DNA of 52,794 nucleotides from positions 1-52,794 of the forward strand of contig NZ_ARYL01000030.1 in assembly GCF_000685295.1 (NCBI RefSeq), written 5' to 3'. Positions 35,046 through 44,350 of this stretch are shown here, in pieces. The translations under genes and the position numbers were made by a program. The stretch's first letter is position 1; each line of letters begins with the position of its first letter. The notes under the pieces are model-generated. The model was given only the letters and a program-made list of their open reading frames with translations. It did not search any database and had not been told where the DNA came from. This DNA is from Hyphomonas oceanitis SCH89. Lineage in GTDB: Bacteria > Pseudomonadota > Alphaproteobacteria > Caulobacterales > Hyphomonadaceae.

Positions 35046-36268
35046 CCACCGCCCTGCGTGACTTCATCAAGAACCCGACGGCGGCCGAGCTGGAGCTGGT
35101 TGCGCGCTACGGCATGCAGCCGGAAGATGCGCGCCGTGAGCGGGCTTTTCTCGCATTTGCCGAAACGGGCCTGCCGCATCGGCGGATGGAGGGCTGGAAG
35201 TGGACTGACTTCAAGGCGGCGCTGAAGGCCCTTGAGACGCCTGCGGCGGCTTCTGCGAAAGATCCGTTGCCGGATGATGGCGCGCTTGTCTTTCGCTTCA
35301 CGCCCAAGGGCTTTGAGGCGCCGGCCAAGCTGCCGGATGGCATACGTATGGTGGTGCAGCCGGGCGTGCAGGCTTTTCCGGGAGCAGAAGATGTGCCGAT
35401 GGGCGCATTGGCTGCAGCGCTGGCGGGCGGCGGCAAGCGGCCAGCGACGCTGGCATTTGAAATTACGTCAAGCGAGGCACCGCGTCTGCACTTTGTGTTT
35501 GAAGGCGCGGGCGAAGCGAGCTTTGCGCGGATCGTCTTCCTGGTGAGGTCCGGCGCTTCGCTGACTTTGACGGAGAGTTATCTTGGTGGTGCTGGCCTGA
35601 CGGCTTCTGTGCTGGAATTCGATCTGGAGCGGGGCGCCAAGCTCAACCGCACGATCTTCCAGCGGGGCGGGGCCGGCGAGGCGCTAGCCGTGACCGGCAT
35701 TGCGCATCTGGGCGCTGAGGCGGAGATGACACAGACGACGCTTGCATTCGGCGCGAAAGTTGCGCGGATGGAAACGCGGGTTGTGCATCAGGCGTCAGGT
35801 TCGAAACTGAACCTGAATGCCGCCTACCTTTCCGGCAAGGGCTTCCACGCTGACATTACGACCAATGTGCGCCACGGGGCGCCATCTTGTGTGACACGGC
35901 AACTAACCAAGGGCGCCGTGCTCGATGGCGGCACGGGCGTATTCCAAGGTAAGTTCTTTGTGCCGCGCAAGACGGGCCAGCACACGGATGCCGATATGCA
36001 GCACCAGGCCCTTTTGCTGGAAGACGGTGCGCAGGTGTTCGCCAAGCCCGAGCTGGAAATCTACGCCGATGACGTAGAGTGCGCGCATGGCAATACGTGC
36101 GGCGCCTTGGACGATGCGCAGATGTTCTACCTGCGCCAGCGCGGCATTCCCGAGACGCAAGCGCGGGCGATGCTGACGGAAGCATTCATTGCCGAGGCGC
36201 TGGGCATGGCTGATGAAGCCGTGCGCGATGTGTTGCTGGCTGAGGCGCAGAACTGGCTCTCGTCATGA
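35042..36268 (+). CDS. sufD: Fe-S cluster assembly protein SufD
   Basis: A 408-residue SufD, a paralogue of SufB. The N-terminus carries helical RMEGWKWTDFKAAL. The core beta-helix includes LSGKGFHADITTNVRHGAP, and the C-terminal AHGNTCGALDDAQMFYLRQRGI is the family marker. It has a GTG start at 35042 that overlaps the sufC stop, and its own stop overlaps the sufS ATG, so sufC, sufD and sufS are translationally coupled. It binds SufB and SufC and is needed for iron entry to the scaffold. Confidence 0.96.
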   Translation: MTTALRDFIKNPTAAELELVARYGMQPEDARRERAFLAFAETGLPHRRMEGWKWTDFKAALKALETPAAASAKDPLPDDGALVFRFTPKGFEAPAKLPDGIRMVVQPGVQAFPGAEDVPMGALAAALAGGGKRPATLAFEITSSEAPRLHFVFEGAGEASFARIVFLVRSGASLTLTESYLGGAGLTASVLEFDLERGAKLNRTIFQRGGAGEALAVTGIAHLGAEAEMTQTTLAFGAKVARMETRVVHQASGSKLNLNAAYLSGKGFHADITTNVRHGAPSCVTRQLTKGAVLDGGTGVFQGKFFVPRKTGQHTDADMQHQALLLEDGAQVFAKPELEIYADDVECAHGNTCGALDDAQMFYLRQRGIPETQARAMLTEAFIAEALGMADEAVRDVLLAEAQNWLSS

Positions 36269-37488
36269 CGCGGCCGTTTGATGTTTCCGAGATCCGCAAG
36301 GAATTTCCGATCCTGTCGCGGCAGGTGAACGGGAGACCGCTGGTCTATCTGGACAATGCGGCGAGTGCGCAGAAGCCGAACGCTGTGATCGACGCGATCG
36401 CGAACCAGAGCCGCACGGCCTATGCGAACGTTCACCGAGGAATCCACACGCTATCGAACGAGACGACGGAGGCCTACGAAGCCGGGCGTGAAGCCGCGCG
36501 TGGTTTCTTGAACGCGCCCGACACACACGGCATCATTTTCACGAAGGGTGCGACCGAGGGGATCAATCTCGTGGCATCGGCGCTGGCGGGAACGATCCAG
36601 CCAGGCGACGAGATCGTTCTGTCGGTGATGGAGCACCATTCGAACATCGTGCCGTGGCATTTCCTGCGCGAGCGGCATGGCGCCGTTCTGCGCTGGGTGG
36701 GGCTGCATGAGGATGGCTCGCTGGATATGGACGCGCTGCGTGGCGCTGTTGGCCCTAAAACTCGCATGGTGGCGATCAGCCATATGAGCAACGTGCTGGG
36801 CACTGTGAATGATGTCGCGGAAGTCGGACGCATCGCACATGCCGCTGGGGCGCGCGTGCTTTTGGATGGGTGCCAGTCCGCTGTCCATATGGGCGTTGAT
36901 GTACAGGCGCTGGATTGCGATTGGTTCGTTTTTTCAGGGCACAAGCTGTACGGGCCGACAGGGATCGGCATCCTCTATGGCAAGGCCGATGCGCTGGCCG
37001 AGGCGCGGCCCTATCAGGGCGGCGGCGAGATGATCGAGACGGTCAGCATGGACCGGATCACGTACAATGAAGCGCCGCACAAGTTTGAGGCCGGCACGCC
37101 ACCTATTCTCGAGGCGATCGGGCTTGGCGCTGCGATTGGCTGGTATCGGCAGTTTGATCAGGCTGACGTCGAGGCGCATGAGCATGCTTTGTACCAGCGT
37201 GCGCTTGAGGGTCTGCGCGGCATCAACGGACTGCGAATCCATGGTGAGGCGCCCGGCAAGGGCGCAGTGCTGGCCTTCAGTCTTGAGGGTGCGCATCCGC
37301 ATGACCTCGCCCAGATCCTTGACCGCTATGGTGTGGCGATCCGTGCAGGCCACCATTGCGCCCAGCCATTAATGACCCATCTAGGTGTTAGTGCTACGGC
37401 ACGTGCGAGCTTTGGAATCTACAATACAGAGGCCGAAGTGGACGTATTCATTGAGGCGCTGGAAAAAGCGCGCGGAATGCTGGTATAG
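36265..37488 (+). CDS. sufS: Cysteine desulfurase SufS
   Basis: A group-II cysteine desulfurase of 407 residues. The PLP lysine is Lys227 in SGHKLYGPTGIG. The active cysteine is Cys365 in RAGHHCAQPLM, with the short surrounding loop typical of SufS. It passes sulfur to SufE/SufU-type partners and SufB. The SufE partner is not in this window. It starts within the sufD stop codon. Confidence 0.96.
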   Translation: MTRPFDVSEIRKEFPILSRQVNGRPLVYLDNAASAQKPNAVIDAIANQSRTAYANVHRGIHTLSNETTEAYEAGREAARGFLNAPDTHGIIFTKGATEGINLVASALAGTIQPGDEIVLSVMEHHSNIVPWHFLRERHGAVLRWVGLHEDGSLDMDALRGAVGPKTRMVAISHMSNVLGTVNDVAEVGRIAHAAGARVLLDGCQSAVHMGVDVQALDCDWFVFSGHKLYGPTGIGILYGKADALAEARPYQGGGEMIETVSMDRITYNEAPHKFEAGTPPILEAIGLGAAIGWYRQFDQADVEAHEHALYQRALEGLRGINGLRIHGEAPGKGAVLAFSLEGAHPHDLAQILDRYGVAIRAGHHCAQPLMTHLGVSATARASFGIYNTEAEVDVFIEALEKARGMLV

Positions 37489-37498
37489 AAGGTCAGAT

Positions 37499-37888
37499 AT
37501 GGCAGACGACATGACCACTCGCGACATGGTTGACGTATCCGAAGACGCGGATGCGGCCCCTTCGGCGATTCCGCAGGATGAACTCAACCGCATCACGGAC
37601 GCCCTGATTGCGTCGTTCAAGACCGTGTTTGACCCGGAAATCCCGGTGGATATCTACGAATTGGGCCTGATCTACAAAGTCGACATCGATGACGACCGCA
37701 AAGTGGACGTCGACATGACGCTGACAGCGCCAGGTTGCCCGGTGGCTGGCGATATGCCGGGCTGGGTCGAAACGGCCGCCAGAACTGTAGAAGGTGTTAC
37801 GGACGTCGAGGTGCGACTGACGTTCGATCCGCCATGGGATCCATCGCGGATGTCAGACGAAGCGCGCCTCGCGCTGAACATGCTTTGA
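37499..37888 (+). CDS. sufT: SufT (DUF59/MIP18-family) Fe-S maturation protein
   Basis: A 129-residue DUF59 protein with an acidic N-terminal extension of about 30 residues and the family core: FDPEIPVDIYELGLIY, then TLTAPGCPVAGDMPGW with the conserved cysteine, and a DPPWDPSRMSDEAR end. SufT-like proteins help mature Fe-S enzymes under high demand. The ATG at 37499 is chosen for its AGAAGG site ten bases past the sufS stop. Confidence 0.93.
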   Translation: MADDMTTRDMVDVSEDADAAPSAIPQDELNRITDALIASFKTVFDPEIPVDIYELGLIYKVDIDDDRKVDVDMTLTAPGCPVAGDMPGWVETAARTVEGVTDVEVRLTFDPPWDPSRMSDEARLALNML

Positions 37889-37923
37889 TTGAATCATAAC
37901 CCAACGGACCCTATCTGTAGCCC

Positions 37924-38283
37924 ATGGCCAGAAGACCCCGCCCGAAACCCGTGACCCTGACTGACGCCGCTGCGGTGCGCGTCAAGGAGATCATGAATGA
38001 ACGCGGCGCAGGCTTCCTGCGTGTTGGCGTCAAGAATGGCGGCTGCGCGGGCATGGAATATGTCATGGATTATGCCATGGCGCCTGAACCGCTCGACGAA
38101 GTGGTTGAGGAAAATGGCGTGACGATCCTGATCGACGCCAAGGCCGTGCTGTTCCTGCTGGGTAGTCAGGTCGACTACGAGACCACGCTGCTGCACGAGA
38201 AATTCGTGTTCAGGAACCCGAACCAGACAGATGCATGTGGTTGCGGCGAGAGCGTGACGATTGTGCCGGCGGTTGACGCTTAG
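37924..38283 (+). CDS. sufA: A-type Fe-S carrier (SufA/IscA)
   Basis: A 119-residue A-type carrier holding the three cluster-binding cysteines: Cys41 (NGGCAGMEY) and Cys105/Cys107 (ACGCGES). It transfers assembled clusters to apo-proteins. It is the last gene of the SUF operon, 35 bases after sufT. Confidence 0.95.
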   Translation: MARRPRPKPVTLTDAAAVRVKEIMNERGAGFLRVGVKNGGCAGMEYVMDYAMAPEPLDEVVEENGVTILIDAKAVLFLLGSQVDYETTLLHEKFVFRNPNQTDACGCGESVTIVPAVDA

Positions 38284-38313
38284 GTCAGTGATCCGGCCTG
38301 ATGTGGGGCTGAG

Positions 38314-38802
38314 ATGATCATCCAGAGCTTTGCACCTATCGCCGCGCCTGATGCGGAAATTCTTATTCTTGGGAGTATGCCTGGTGTCGCTTCGCTGGAG
38401 GCTAACCAGTATTATGCTCATCCCCGGAATGCCTTCTGGCGCATCATGGGTGAGTTGTACGGGGCCGGCCTTGAACTGCCCTATGACGTGCGCCAGTCCG
38501 TCCTGAAATCCAGGCGCATTGCCGTGTGGGATGTCCTTCAGTTCTGCAAGCGCGATGGCAGCCTCGACTCCAATATCAAGGAAGAGGTGCCGAATGACTT
38601 TGCGCAATTCTTCGCAGCGCATCCGCACGTTCGACGGGTGGGGCTGAATGGCGGCAAGGCTGCAAAGAGTTTCGAGAAGTATGCGCGGCCTTACTTGCCG
38701 ACATCGGCGATTGCTCTGCCCCTTCCGTCCACAAGTCCCGCCTATGCGGCCAAGCGTTTCGAGCAGAAATGTGCGGAATGGCAGGCGGCCTTAAGAGGCT
38801 GA
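38314..38802 (+). CDS. DNA-deoxyinosine glycosylase (uracil-DNA glycosylase family 6)
   Basis: A 162-residue member of the uracil-DNA-glycosylase superfamily, with ILGSMPGVASLEANQYYAHPRNAFW near the start. This opening and the later PSTSPAYA loop match the hypoxanthine-DNA glycosylase (HDG) group. It would remove deaminated adenine (hypoxanthine) from DNA in the cytoplasm. It is 30 bases after sufA on the same strand, so some read-through from the SUF operon is possible, though a functional link is not obvious. Confidence 0.88.
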   Translation: MIIQSFAPIAAPDAEILILGSMPGVASLEANQYYAHPRNAFWRIMGELYGAGLELPYDVRQSVLKSRRIAVWDVLQFCKRDGSLDSNIKEEVPNDFAQFFAAHPHVRRVGLNGGKAAKSFEKYARPYLPTSAIALPLPSTSPAYAAKRFEQKCAEWQAALRG

Positions 38803-38813
38803 AAAAGTCTGCC

Positions 38814-39620
38814 TCAAGGCTTCTGGAATGCCGCCAGATTATCGGGTGTTGGCTTTGCTTCCATGCCCTTGGGGGGATCGGGGATCACGGTTGCGCGAAC
38901 GGCAGGACCGCCGCGCACTTCGGCCACAAGCTCTGCTGTACGCGATTCGATCGCATTCGTGAGGCGGGCCATGAATTCGTCTTTGTCGAGACCGGGCGGA
39001 ATTGGCTCCAGGAATTCGATGGTCGCCGTGCCTGGCGTCTTTTGGGTTTCCTGCTGGCGCCAGAACAGGCCGATATTCGTGGCGACCGGCACGACCGGTA
39101 CACCCATCGCTTCCGCCATATGCCAGACACCCGGCTTGTAACGGAAATGGTAGTCCACGGGCGCGAGGTGGCCTTCGGGATAGATCAGGACGCGGCGGCC
39201 TTCCTTGCGGGCGGTCTCCATACCTTCACGCAATGACTCAGCCTTGCGCTCCCCACCGCCGCAGGTGTCGATGACGATGGCGCCGAGCTTGCGCAGGATG
39301 CCGCCCACCAGTGGGAACTTCTCCAGATGGTCGCCTGTGACGAAGGCGAGATTATTCACTTCCGGATAGATCAGGTAGCCGTCGCCCCAGCTTTGGTGCT
39401 TGGCGGCGATGACGAAGGCGCCCTCGGGTAGCCGATCCCGGCCGCGCACTTGCTTTCGGATGCCGCCGAAGATGCGGAGGTTCCAGTTCATCGCGCGCGT
39501 ATAGCTACGGATGATGATCCTGACAGGACTACGGCCTGGCAGGGCCAGGAAGGGCAAGGATACCAGGACGTAGATGACTGAGAGCAGGTAATAGGTGACT
39601 GTAAACAGGAAGCCGCGCAT
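38814..39620 (-). CDS. 1-acyl-sn-glycerol-3-phosphate acyltransferase (PlsC family)
   Basis: A 268-residue membrane acyltransferase. Hydrophobic residues 5-30 anchor it; the catalytic H-x4-D is His75 to Asp80 (KHQSWGD), and the YPEGH motif is at 147-151. It acylates lysophosphatidic acid or another lysophospholipid in the inner membrane. A TetR-family gene sits 38 bases upstream on the same strand, so the two probably share a transcript. Confidence 0.92.
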   Translation of the reverse strand: MRGFLFTVTYYLLSVIYVLVSLPFLALPGRSPVRIIIRSYTRAMNWNLRIFGGIRKQVRGRDRLPEGAFVIAAKHQSWGDGYLIYPEVNNLAFVTGDHLEKFPLVGGILRKLGAIVIDTCGGGERKAESLREGMETARKEGRRVLIYPEGHLAPVDYHFRYKPGVWHMAEAMGVPVVPVATNIGLFWRQQETQKTPGTATIEFLEPIPPGLDKDEFMARLTNAIESRTAELVAEVRGGPAVRATVIPDPPKGMEAKPTPDNLAAFQKP

Positions 39621-39658
39621 GAAACTGAGCCTTCTTGAGGGGGCGATGCCGTTTTCGT

Positions 39659-40267
39659 CTAGCCGGAATAGAGCACGGCGAGGATGCCCTTGGTGAAGGC
39701 ATCCTTGTGCTGCGAGAGAGGGCCGGGAAGGCGGTTGTAGATCTTGTTCTGGCCCGCCTGCATGATGACGCCGAGCGCCATGGCGGCCTTCACGGCCGGG
39801 TCGCCCTTTGGGAGGGTTCCGTCCTGCATCAGGCCGGCAATGACGCGTTCCGTGATCGAGACGGGGTCGTCTTCGCGGCGTTTGTCATAAGGCAGGTAGC
39901 GATTCAGCGAGACGAGATGGAACGAGAAGAGCAGGAAGTCTTCGTCGGCAAGCTGGCAATAGGCCGAGACGGCGGCACCAACTTTTTCGTCGAGCGTTCC
40001 CTCCGCTGCCAAGGCTTCCATCATCATCTTGCCGAGACGGTTGTGGGTTTCCATGAACAGGGCCAGCGCGAGCTCGTCCTTGCCCTTGTAATGACGATAA
40101 AGTGCGCCTTCAGAGACGCCGGCCTGCTCGGCAATTTCGCGCGTCGTAGCGGCATCAACGCCTTCATGGATAAAGAGTTTGAGCGCCGCGCGTTCAATCT
40201 TGGGGCGCGCATTGCGGGCACGGGGTTTCTTGGGGGGCTCGCGGGAAGGTGCTGGTGAGCGCGGCAT
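39659..40267 (-). CDS. TetR-family transcriptional regulator
   Basis: A regulator of about 202 residues. A basic Pro/Arg-rich leader is followed by the helix-turn-helix (TTREIAEQAGVSEGALYRHY, about 39-58) and a helical ligand domain. The ATG at 40267 has an AAGGA site; the open frame to 40321 is unlikely to be translated. It lies directly before the PlsC-like acyltransferase, suggesting it senses a lipid or fatty acyl signal and controls that gene. That is inference. Confidence 0.9.
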   Translation of the reverse strand: MPRSPAPSREPPKKPRARNARPKIERAALKLFIHEGVDAATTREIAEQAGVSEGALYRHYKGKDELALALFMETHNRLGKMMMEALAAEGTLDEKVGAAVSAYCQLADEDFLLFSFHLVSLNRYLPYDKRREDDPVSITERVIAGLMQDGTLPKGDPAVKAAMALGVIMQAGQNKIYNRLPGPLSQHKDAFTKGILAVLYSG

Positions 40268-40391
40268 GTCGGCAGTCCTTATCGTTACCTGACATATAGC
40301 AGTTCGCCCAAATCCACGCAAGTGAATAATCGCTCACTTGTGACTCTGTGTTATGGCTGTGCCATGGCGCTGGGTGAGGGACTGGACCTCG

Positions 40392-40637
40392 CTAGGAGGC
40401 GAATTCGACGCGGTAGCTTTCGATGACGGTATTTGCGAGCAGCTTCTCACACATTTCCTTCACGCGCTTCTCTGCGGCTTCGGAATCGAGCGTGTCGTCG
40501 ATATCAAGCTCGATGACCCGGCCAATGCGGGCCGCTTCGACTTCCTTGTATCCCATACGTGTCAGGGTGTCGGCTACGGCCTTGCCTTGGGGATCAAGAA
40601 CGCCGGACTTGAGGGCGACGTGGACAATGGCTTTCAT
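40392..40637 (-). CDS. purS: Phosphoribosylformylglycinamidine synthase subunit PurS
   Basis: An 81-residue PurS (KAIVHVALKSGVLDPQGKAV opening, RVIELDIDD core). It forms the FGAM synthase complex with PurQ and PurL in de novo purine synthesis. It follows purC by about 80 bases on the same strand. The expected purQ is not downstream; instead a TetR gene lies there. Confidence 0.95.
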   Translation of the reverse strand: MKAIVHVALKSGVLDPQGKAVADTLTRMGYKEVEAARIGRVIELDIDDTLDSEAAEKRVKEMCEKLLANTVIESYRVEFAS

Positions 40638-40718
40638 CGGGCAGGGCTCCGTTAGGGTGAGTCGCGCTCCGTTTAGCGCACTCCGGTTCAGAATGGAACG
40701 CGTTGGCTTGCGTTGCGC

Positions 40719-41492
40719 CTACTTGCCGCCGGTGAAGCTGACCACGTTGTCCGTTTCGCCGGATTCCTTGATGATCCCGAGGCGACGCGCGACTTCGGCA
40801 TAAGCCTCGGTCACACCGCCAAGGTCGCGGCGGAACCGGTCCTTGTCGAGCTTCTCGCCGGTGTCGAAATCCCAAAGGCGGCAGCTGTCAGGGCTGATCT
40901 CGTCAGCAAGCAGGATGCGGGGCATCTCGCTGTCACCTTCGAAATAGCGGCCGAACTCCAGTTTGAAGTCCACGAGGCGGATGCCGACGGCTGCGAACAG
41001 GCCGGACATGAAATCGTTCACACGCAGTGCAAGGGAGATGAGGTCATCATACTCCTGCGGGCCGGCCCAGCCGAACGCCGCGATGTGCTCTTCGGTCACG
41101 AGTGGGTCACCGAGGGCGTCGTCTTTGAAGTAGAACTCGACCATCGGGCGGGGCAGGACCTGGCCTTCCTCGATGCCGAGGCGCTTGGACAGGGTGCCGG
41201 CGGCGATATTGCGCACCACAACCTCGAGCGGGATGATCTCGACTTTCTTGATCAATTGCTCGCGCATGTTGAGGCGGCGGATGAAGTGTGTCGGGATGCC
41301 AACAGCGCCAAGGCGGGTCATCATGAACTCGCTGATGCGATTGTTCAGGACGCCTTTGCCATCAAGGACGGCCTTCTTCTGCGCGTTGAAGGCTGTGGCG
41401 TCGTCCTTGAAATACTGGATCAGGGTACCTGGCTCAGGTCCTTCGTACAGGATCTTGGCCTTACCCTCATAAACGACGCGCTTTTTCGACAT
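40719..41492 (-). CDS. purC: SAICAR synthetase PurC
   Basis: A 257-residue Pur[19 protein letters not shown] glycine-rich start, [23 protein letters not shown] segment, and [14 protein letters not shown], which is the family signature. It condenses CAIR with aspartate. The ATG at 41492 has GGAAGGG upstream; an earlier in-frame ATG at 41510 is less likely. Confidence 0.96.
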   Translation of the reverse strand: MSKKRVVYEGKAKILYEGPEPGTLIQYFKDDATAFNAQKKAVLDGKGVLNNRISEFMMTRLGAVGIPTHFIRRLNMREQLIKKVEIIPLEVVVRNIAAGTLSKRLGIEEGQVLPRPMVEFYFKDDALGDPLVTEEHIAAFGWAGPQEYDDLISLALRVNDFMSGLFAAVGIRLVDFKLEFGRYFEGDSEMPRILLADEISPDSCRLWDFDTGEKLDKDRFRRDLGGVTEAYAEVARRLGIIKESGETDNVVSFTGGK

Positions 41493-41666
41493 TCGACAGA
41501 GCCCTTCCATGGGTGATCAAGGGCCCCTAGCGGCTTGGAATCGCCATCATACCCTCTAGCCCGCGACTGTTACGCCAAGTCGCACCGATAAACAATTATT
41601 GCGCACACCTCTTGTGGCACCCTATATGGGCCCAAATCCGGAAATTCTCGCTGAAAGGCCCCTTCC

Positions 41667-41996
41667 ATGAGCTCATTTGACGATCGCGAACGCGCAGAAG
41701 AGGCGAAATACGCTCTCGACCAGGAAACCCATTTCAAAGTCCTGGCCCGCCGTAACAAGCTGCTGGGCCTTTGGGCGGCAGACCTGATGGGCCTGATGGG
41801 CGATGATGCTGAGGCTTATGCCAAGACCGTTGTCTTGTCAGATCTCGAAGAAGCTGGCGAAGAGGATGTGTTCCGCAAGGTGCGCGGCGACTTCGACACG
41901 GCCGGTATTGATCGGACCGACGCCCGCATTCGTGAGCAGATGGCGCAGTTGATGCCCGTTGCCCGTGAGCAGATCATGAAAGACATCAAGGCATAG
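41667..41996 (+). CDS. DUF1476 protein, ATP synthase zeta subunit
   Basis: A 109-residue helical protein of the DUF1476 family (FDDRERAEEAKYALDQE opening, LGLWAADLMGL). In Paracoccus and other alphaproteobacteria this family is the zeta subunit, whose N-terminus inhibits ATP hydrolysis by F1-ATPase. The atp genes are not in this window, as is usual for this gene. Its last 11 bases overlap the convergent thioredoxin-like gene. Confidence 0.92.
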   Translation: MSSFDDRERAEEAKYALDQETHFKVLARRNKLLGLWAADLMGLMGDDAEAYAKTVVLSDLEEAGEEDVFRKVRGDFDTAGIDRTDARIREQMAQLMPVAREQIMKDIKA

Positions 41997-42492
41997 GATC
42001 GGCACTTGCCCGCGCATTCATTCGCGGCGGGCAATTCGTTCCTTTTGGTCTTCTGGCGCCTGCACTTACGCGGGTCGCCAGGATGACGCTTTCCTGTAGC
42101 AGATCAGCAATCTGGTCCGTTGCCAGGGCTGATGTGATACAGGTCAATGGTTCGCCATTGTCGGCGGCAACTATGACGGCGATGCCAGCATGACCGCCAT
42201 ACCAATCCCAGAGATAGGCCACGTTGTGGGATGCTGTGAGCTGATGGAGGCGCTCCATGAGGGCAGTATTGGCTATGTCATCTCTGCGCGTAAGCTCCGT
42301 TTGATCCAGATTGACCAGGATTGCTCCGCGATCCTCAAAGCGCTCAACAGCATCGTGCAGACGCGGATCGAGCATTCGACAAACCGGACACCAGTTGGCG
42401 GTGAAGTTAATCACCTTGATCGTGGGGTCAGCGGCAGCTGGTAGGGCACAGGCCAGCGTAACCAAGATGATTGTAAGTAATCTTTCGCGCAT
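41986..42492 (-). CDS. Periplasmic thioredoxin-like protein
   Basis: A 168-residue protein with a signal peptide (about 1-22, ALPAAADP) and a thioredoxin domain with the active site WCPVC (Cys35, Cys38) preceded by INFTANW. After the core, a tail of about 30 basic residues contains one more cysteine near residue 156; the end of this tail is read from the shared DNA of the convergent zeta-subunit gene. It probably handles disulfides in the periplasm; its partner is unknown. Confidence 0.85.
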   Translation of the reverse strand: MRERLLTIILVTLACALPAAADPTIKVINFTANWCPVCRMLDPRLHDAVERFEDRGAILVNLDQTELTRRDDIANTALMERLHQLTASHNVAYLWDWYGGHAGIAVIVAADNGEPLTCITSALATDQIADLLQESVILATRVSAGARRPKGTNCPPRMNARASADPMP

Positions 42493-42542
42493 GCCCTCAG
42501 ATTAGCCCGCTCTGGTGCCGGCTGAACAGCCTAAAGCTCAGG

Positions 42543-43589
42543 CTAGCGTGTCAATTGGGCCGTCACGAGCCCGGCGTGTTTTGGGCGATTCGGCAGGTAA
42601 AGATCGCTGCAGGCGCGCGTGTTGTCGCCTAGTGGGGCAAAGGAAATGCAGGAGTAATGGGCCGCCGCGCCTGATTCAAAGGTAGGCTTGCCTGTCCAGC
42701 CGGTGATGAAGGGCTTGCCAGCCCAATTGTTGAAAATGATGCTGCCCGCCGTTCTCGGCACGAAGGCGTCGCCTTCGACCGTTTTGTAGTAGGGCTTGCC
42801 GTCGACGTACCATGTGATGCCTTCGGGGCTCCATTCAAAGGCATAGAGGTGATCGGCTTCCGAAGCGTCGAATGGAAGGTCGAAAGTTGCTGAAGCGCCT
42901 GTCTTGCCCTTCCGGAAATAGTTGAAATGGATGCGCGAAGTATCGAGACCGAGAAATTCGATATCGATTTCGTCATGAGCCGTGCCTTCATAAGACCCCG
43001 TATAGGTGAAGAATGAAGAGACAAGGCCAGAGCCCTTCGACGGACGCATGACAACTTCATAGCGGCCATACCCATAGGTGTTGACCGTCTTCATCTCGGC
43101 GCCTGTGAAGGGGCCAGAGCGCGATTGCTCATGATGGACCTCAAGGTCTGCGCCCTCAGCGGTTTGCTTGATGTTTTTGGGTGACCAGTCGCCGCCATAG
43201 TGACCGTCCGGGTTTGCGAAATCTGACCGATAGAAAAACGCATCATTTTGCGCATCGCCGAGCAGGGAGATGAATCCTGGCGATGACGGTATGAGCGCGG
43301 CGCGCTTGGTCGGAACTGGGACGGGGCGCGTTGGTGTAGCGGCAGGCGTTTCCACTATAGGAGCCGATGGCGTCTGTTTCGGCTCGATCTGGTCGATTGG
43401 TGCGGGAACGGCCGCTTCCGGTGCGGCGGGATCGATCTGAGCCACGCTTATTTCGATGTCCGCGCGCGGCTTGACGGCATTCAGGGTTAAAATGCCAAAA
43501 CTGCACACTGCAACCAGCATGGACATGATGAAAATGTCCATTTGCGAGCTGCTGCTTGCACCGATTTGATTTTGTTCAGAATTATTCAA
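42543..43589 (-). CDS. Membrane-anchored glycoside hydrolase family 16 (ExoK-like)
   Basis: A 348-residue protein. One membrane helix (about 17-38) anchors it, a Pro/Ala-rich linker spans about 45-100, and a GH16 domain follows with the nucleophile and acid/base glutamates Glu207 and Glu211 in DEIDIEFLG. GH16 enzymes cut beta-1,3/1,4-glucans; ExoK and ExsH trim succinoglycan. A role in shortening the cell's own exopolysaccharide is plausible given the left-edge locus but is inferred. Confidence 0.9.
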   Translation of the reverse strand: MNNSEQNQIGASSSSQMDIFIMSMLVAVCSFGILTLNAVKPRADIEISVAQIDPAAPEAAVPAPIDQIEPKQTPSAPIVETPAATPTRPVPVPTKRAALIPSSPGFISLLGDAQNDAFFYRSDFANPDGHYGGDWSPKNIKQTAEGADLEVHHEQSRSGPFTGAEMKTVNTYGYGRYEVVMRPSKGSGLVSSFFTYTGSYEGTAHDEIDIEFLGLDTSRIHFNYFRKGKTGASATFDLPFDASEADHLYAFEWSPEGITWYVDGKPYYKTVEGDAFVPRTAGSIIFNNWAGKPFITGWTGKPTFESGAAAHYSCISFAPLGDNTRACSDLYLPNRPKHAGLVTAQLTR

Positions 43590-43677
43590 CTTTTCGCCGC
43601 GCTATTCAGGTTAATCGTTCCCTAAAATAGCAAGAATTGCGCCAAGTCGTATGATTAACAACCCCTTGTGCTGAGGT

Positions 43678-44301
43678 TCAGGCCGCGCCGGGGCCGGCGT
43701 CGTTGGAATTCAACGCCTTCATATTGCGCATCATGAATAGTGGCACGGAGCCGATCGGCGTCAGGGCCCAATCTAGAGGCTGATCGTGTGACTCCGAAGG
43801 GACTGAGTCGATTTGTTGAGCAGGATAGGCGAGCGCGCAGGCAAATGCGCGGCCAGCAGAGCGCAGGGAGCTGATCGCCCGGTCATAGTGGCCTTTGCCA
43901 TAGCCCAGACGGTTGCCCATGGCATCGAAGGCCAGCAGCGGCGTCAGGATCAGCGTCGGATTGACCTCAGGCGCATCCATTCCCGGTTCTGAAAGGCCGA
44001 AAGGGCGGCGTTCGAGCGGCTCGCCAATGGACCAGAGGCGCCATGTCATACGGCCATCATCCTCGATACGCGGCAGGCACAGTTCAGCGCCTGCACGGCT
44101 GAGGCGCTGCATCAGAGGAGCCGGGTCGATTTCTTCGTTGATGGCAACATAGCCCGCCACAACAGGTCCGTAGCGTTCCAGCAATTTCATTGGAAACAGG
44201 TCTGCCAGCTTGTCAGCGGCATCAGGGTCGCGCGCAGCGGCTTCGGCTCGCAGGGTGCGCATGCGGTGGCGGAGTTGTGTCTTGTCGGGAGCCTGGGACA
44301 T
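43678..44301 (-). CDS. 5-formyltetrahydrofolate cyclo-ligase
   Basis: A 207-residue enzyme of the 5-FCL family (YgfA/MTHFS), recognisable by KTQLRHRMRTLRAEA at the start and the RLGYGKGHYDRAI signature, which binds ATP. It converts 5-formyl-THF to methenyl-THF. It lies directly downstream of the putative 6S RNA, as in many proteobacteria. Confidence 0.93.
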   Translation of the reverse strand: MSQAPDKTQLRHRMRTLRAEAAARDPDAADKLADLFPMKLLERYGPVVAGYVAINEEIDPAPLMQRLSRAGAELCLPRIEDDGRMTWRLWSIGEPLERRPFGLSEPGMDAPEVNPTLILTPLLAFDAMGNRLGYGKGHYDRAISSLRSAGRAFACALAYPAQQIDSVPSESHDQPLDWALTPIGSVPLFMMRNMKALNSNDAGPGAA

Positions 44302-44350
44302 GATCAGAGCCTTAACGCGGGTCTGTGCTCACGTCACCCAGCAATAATAG

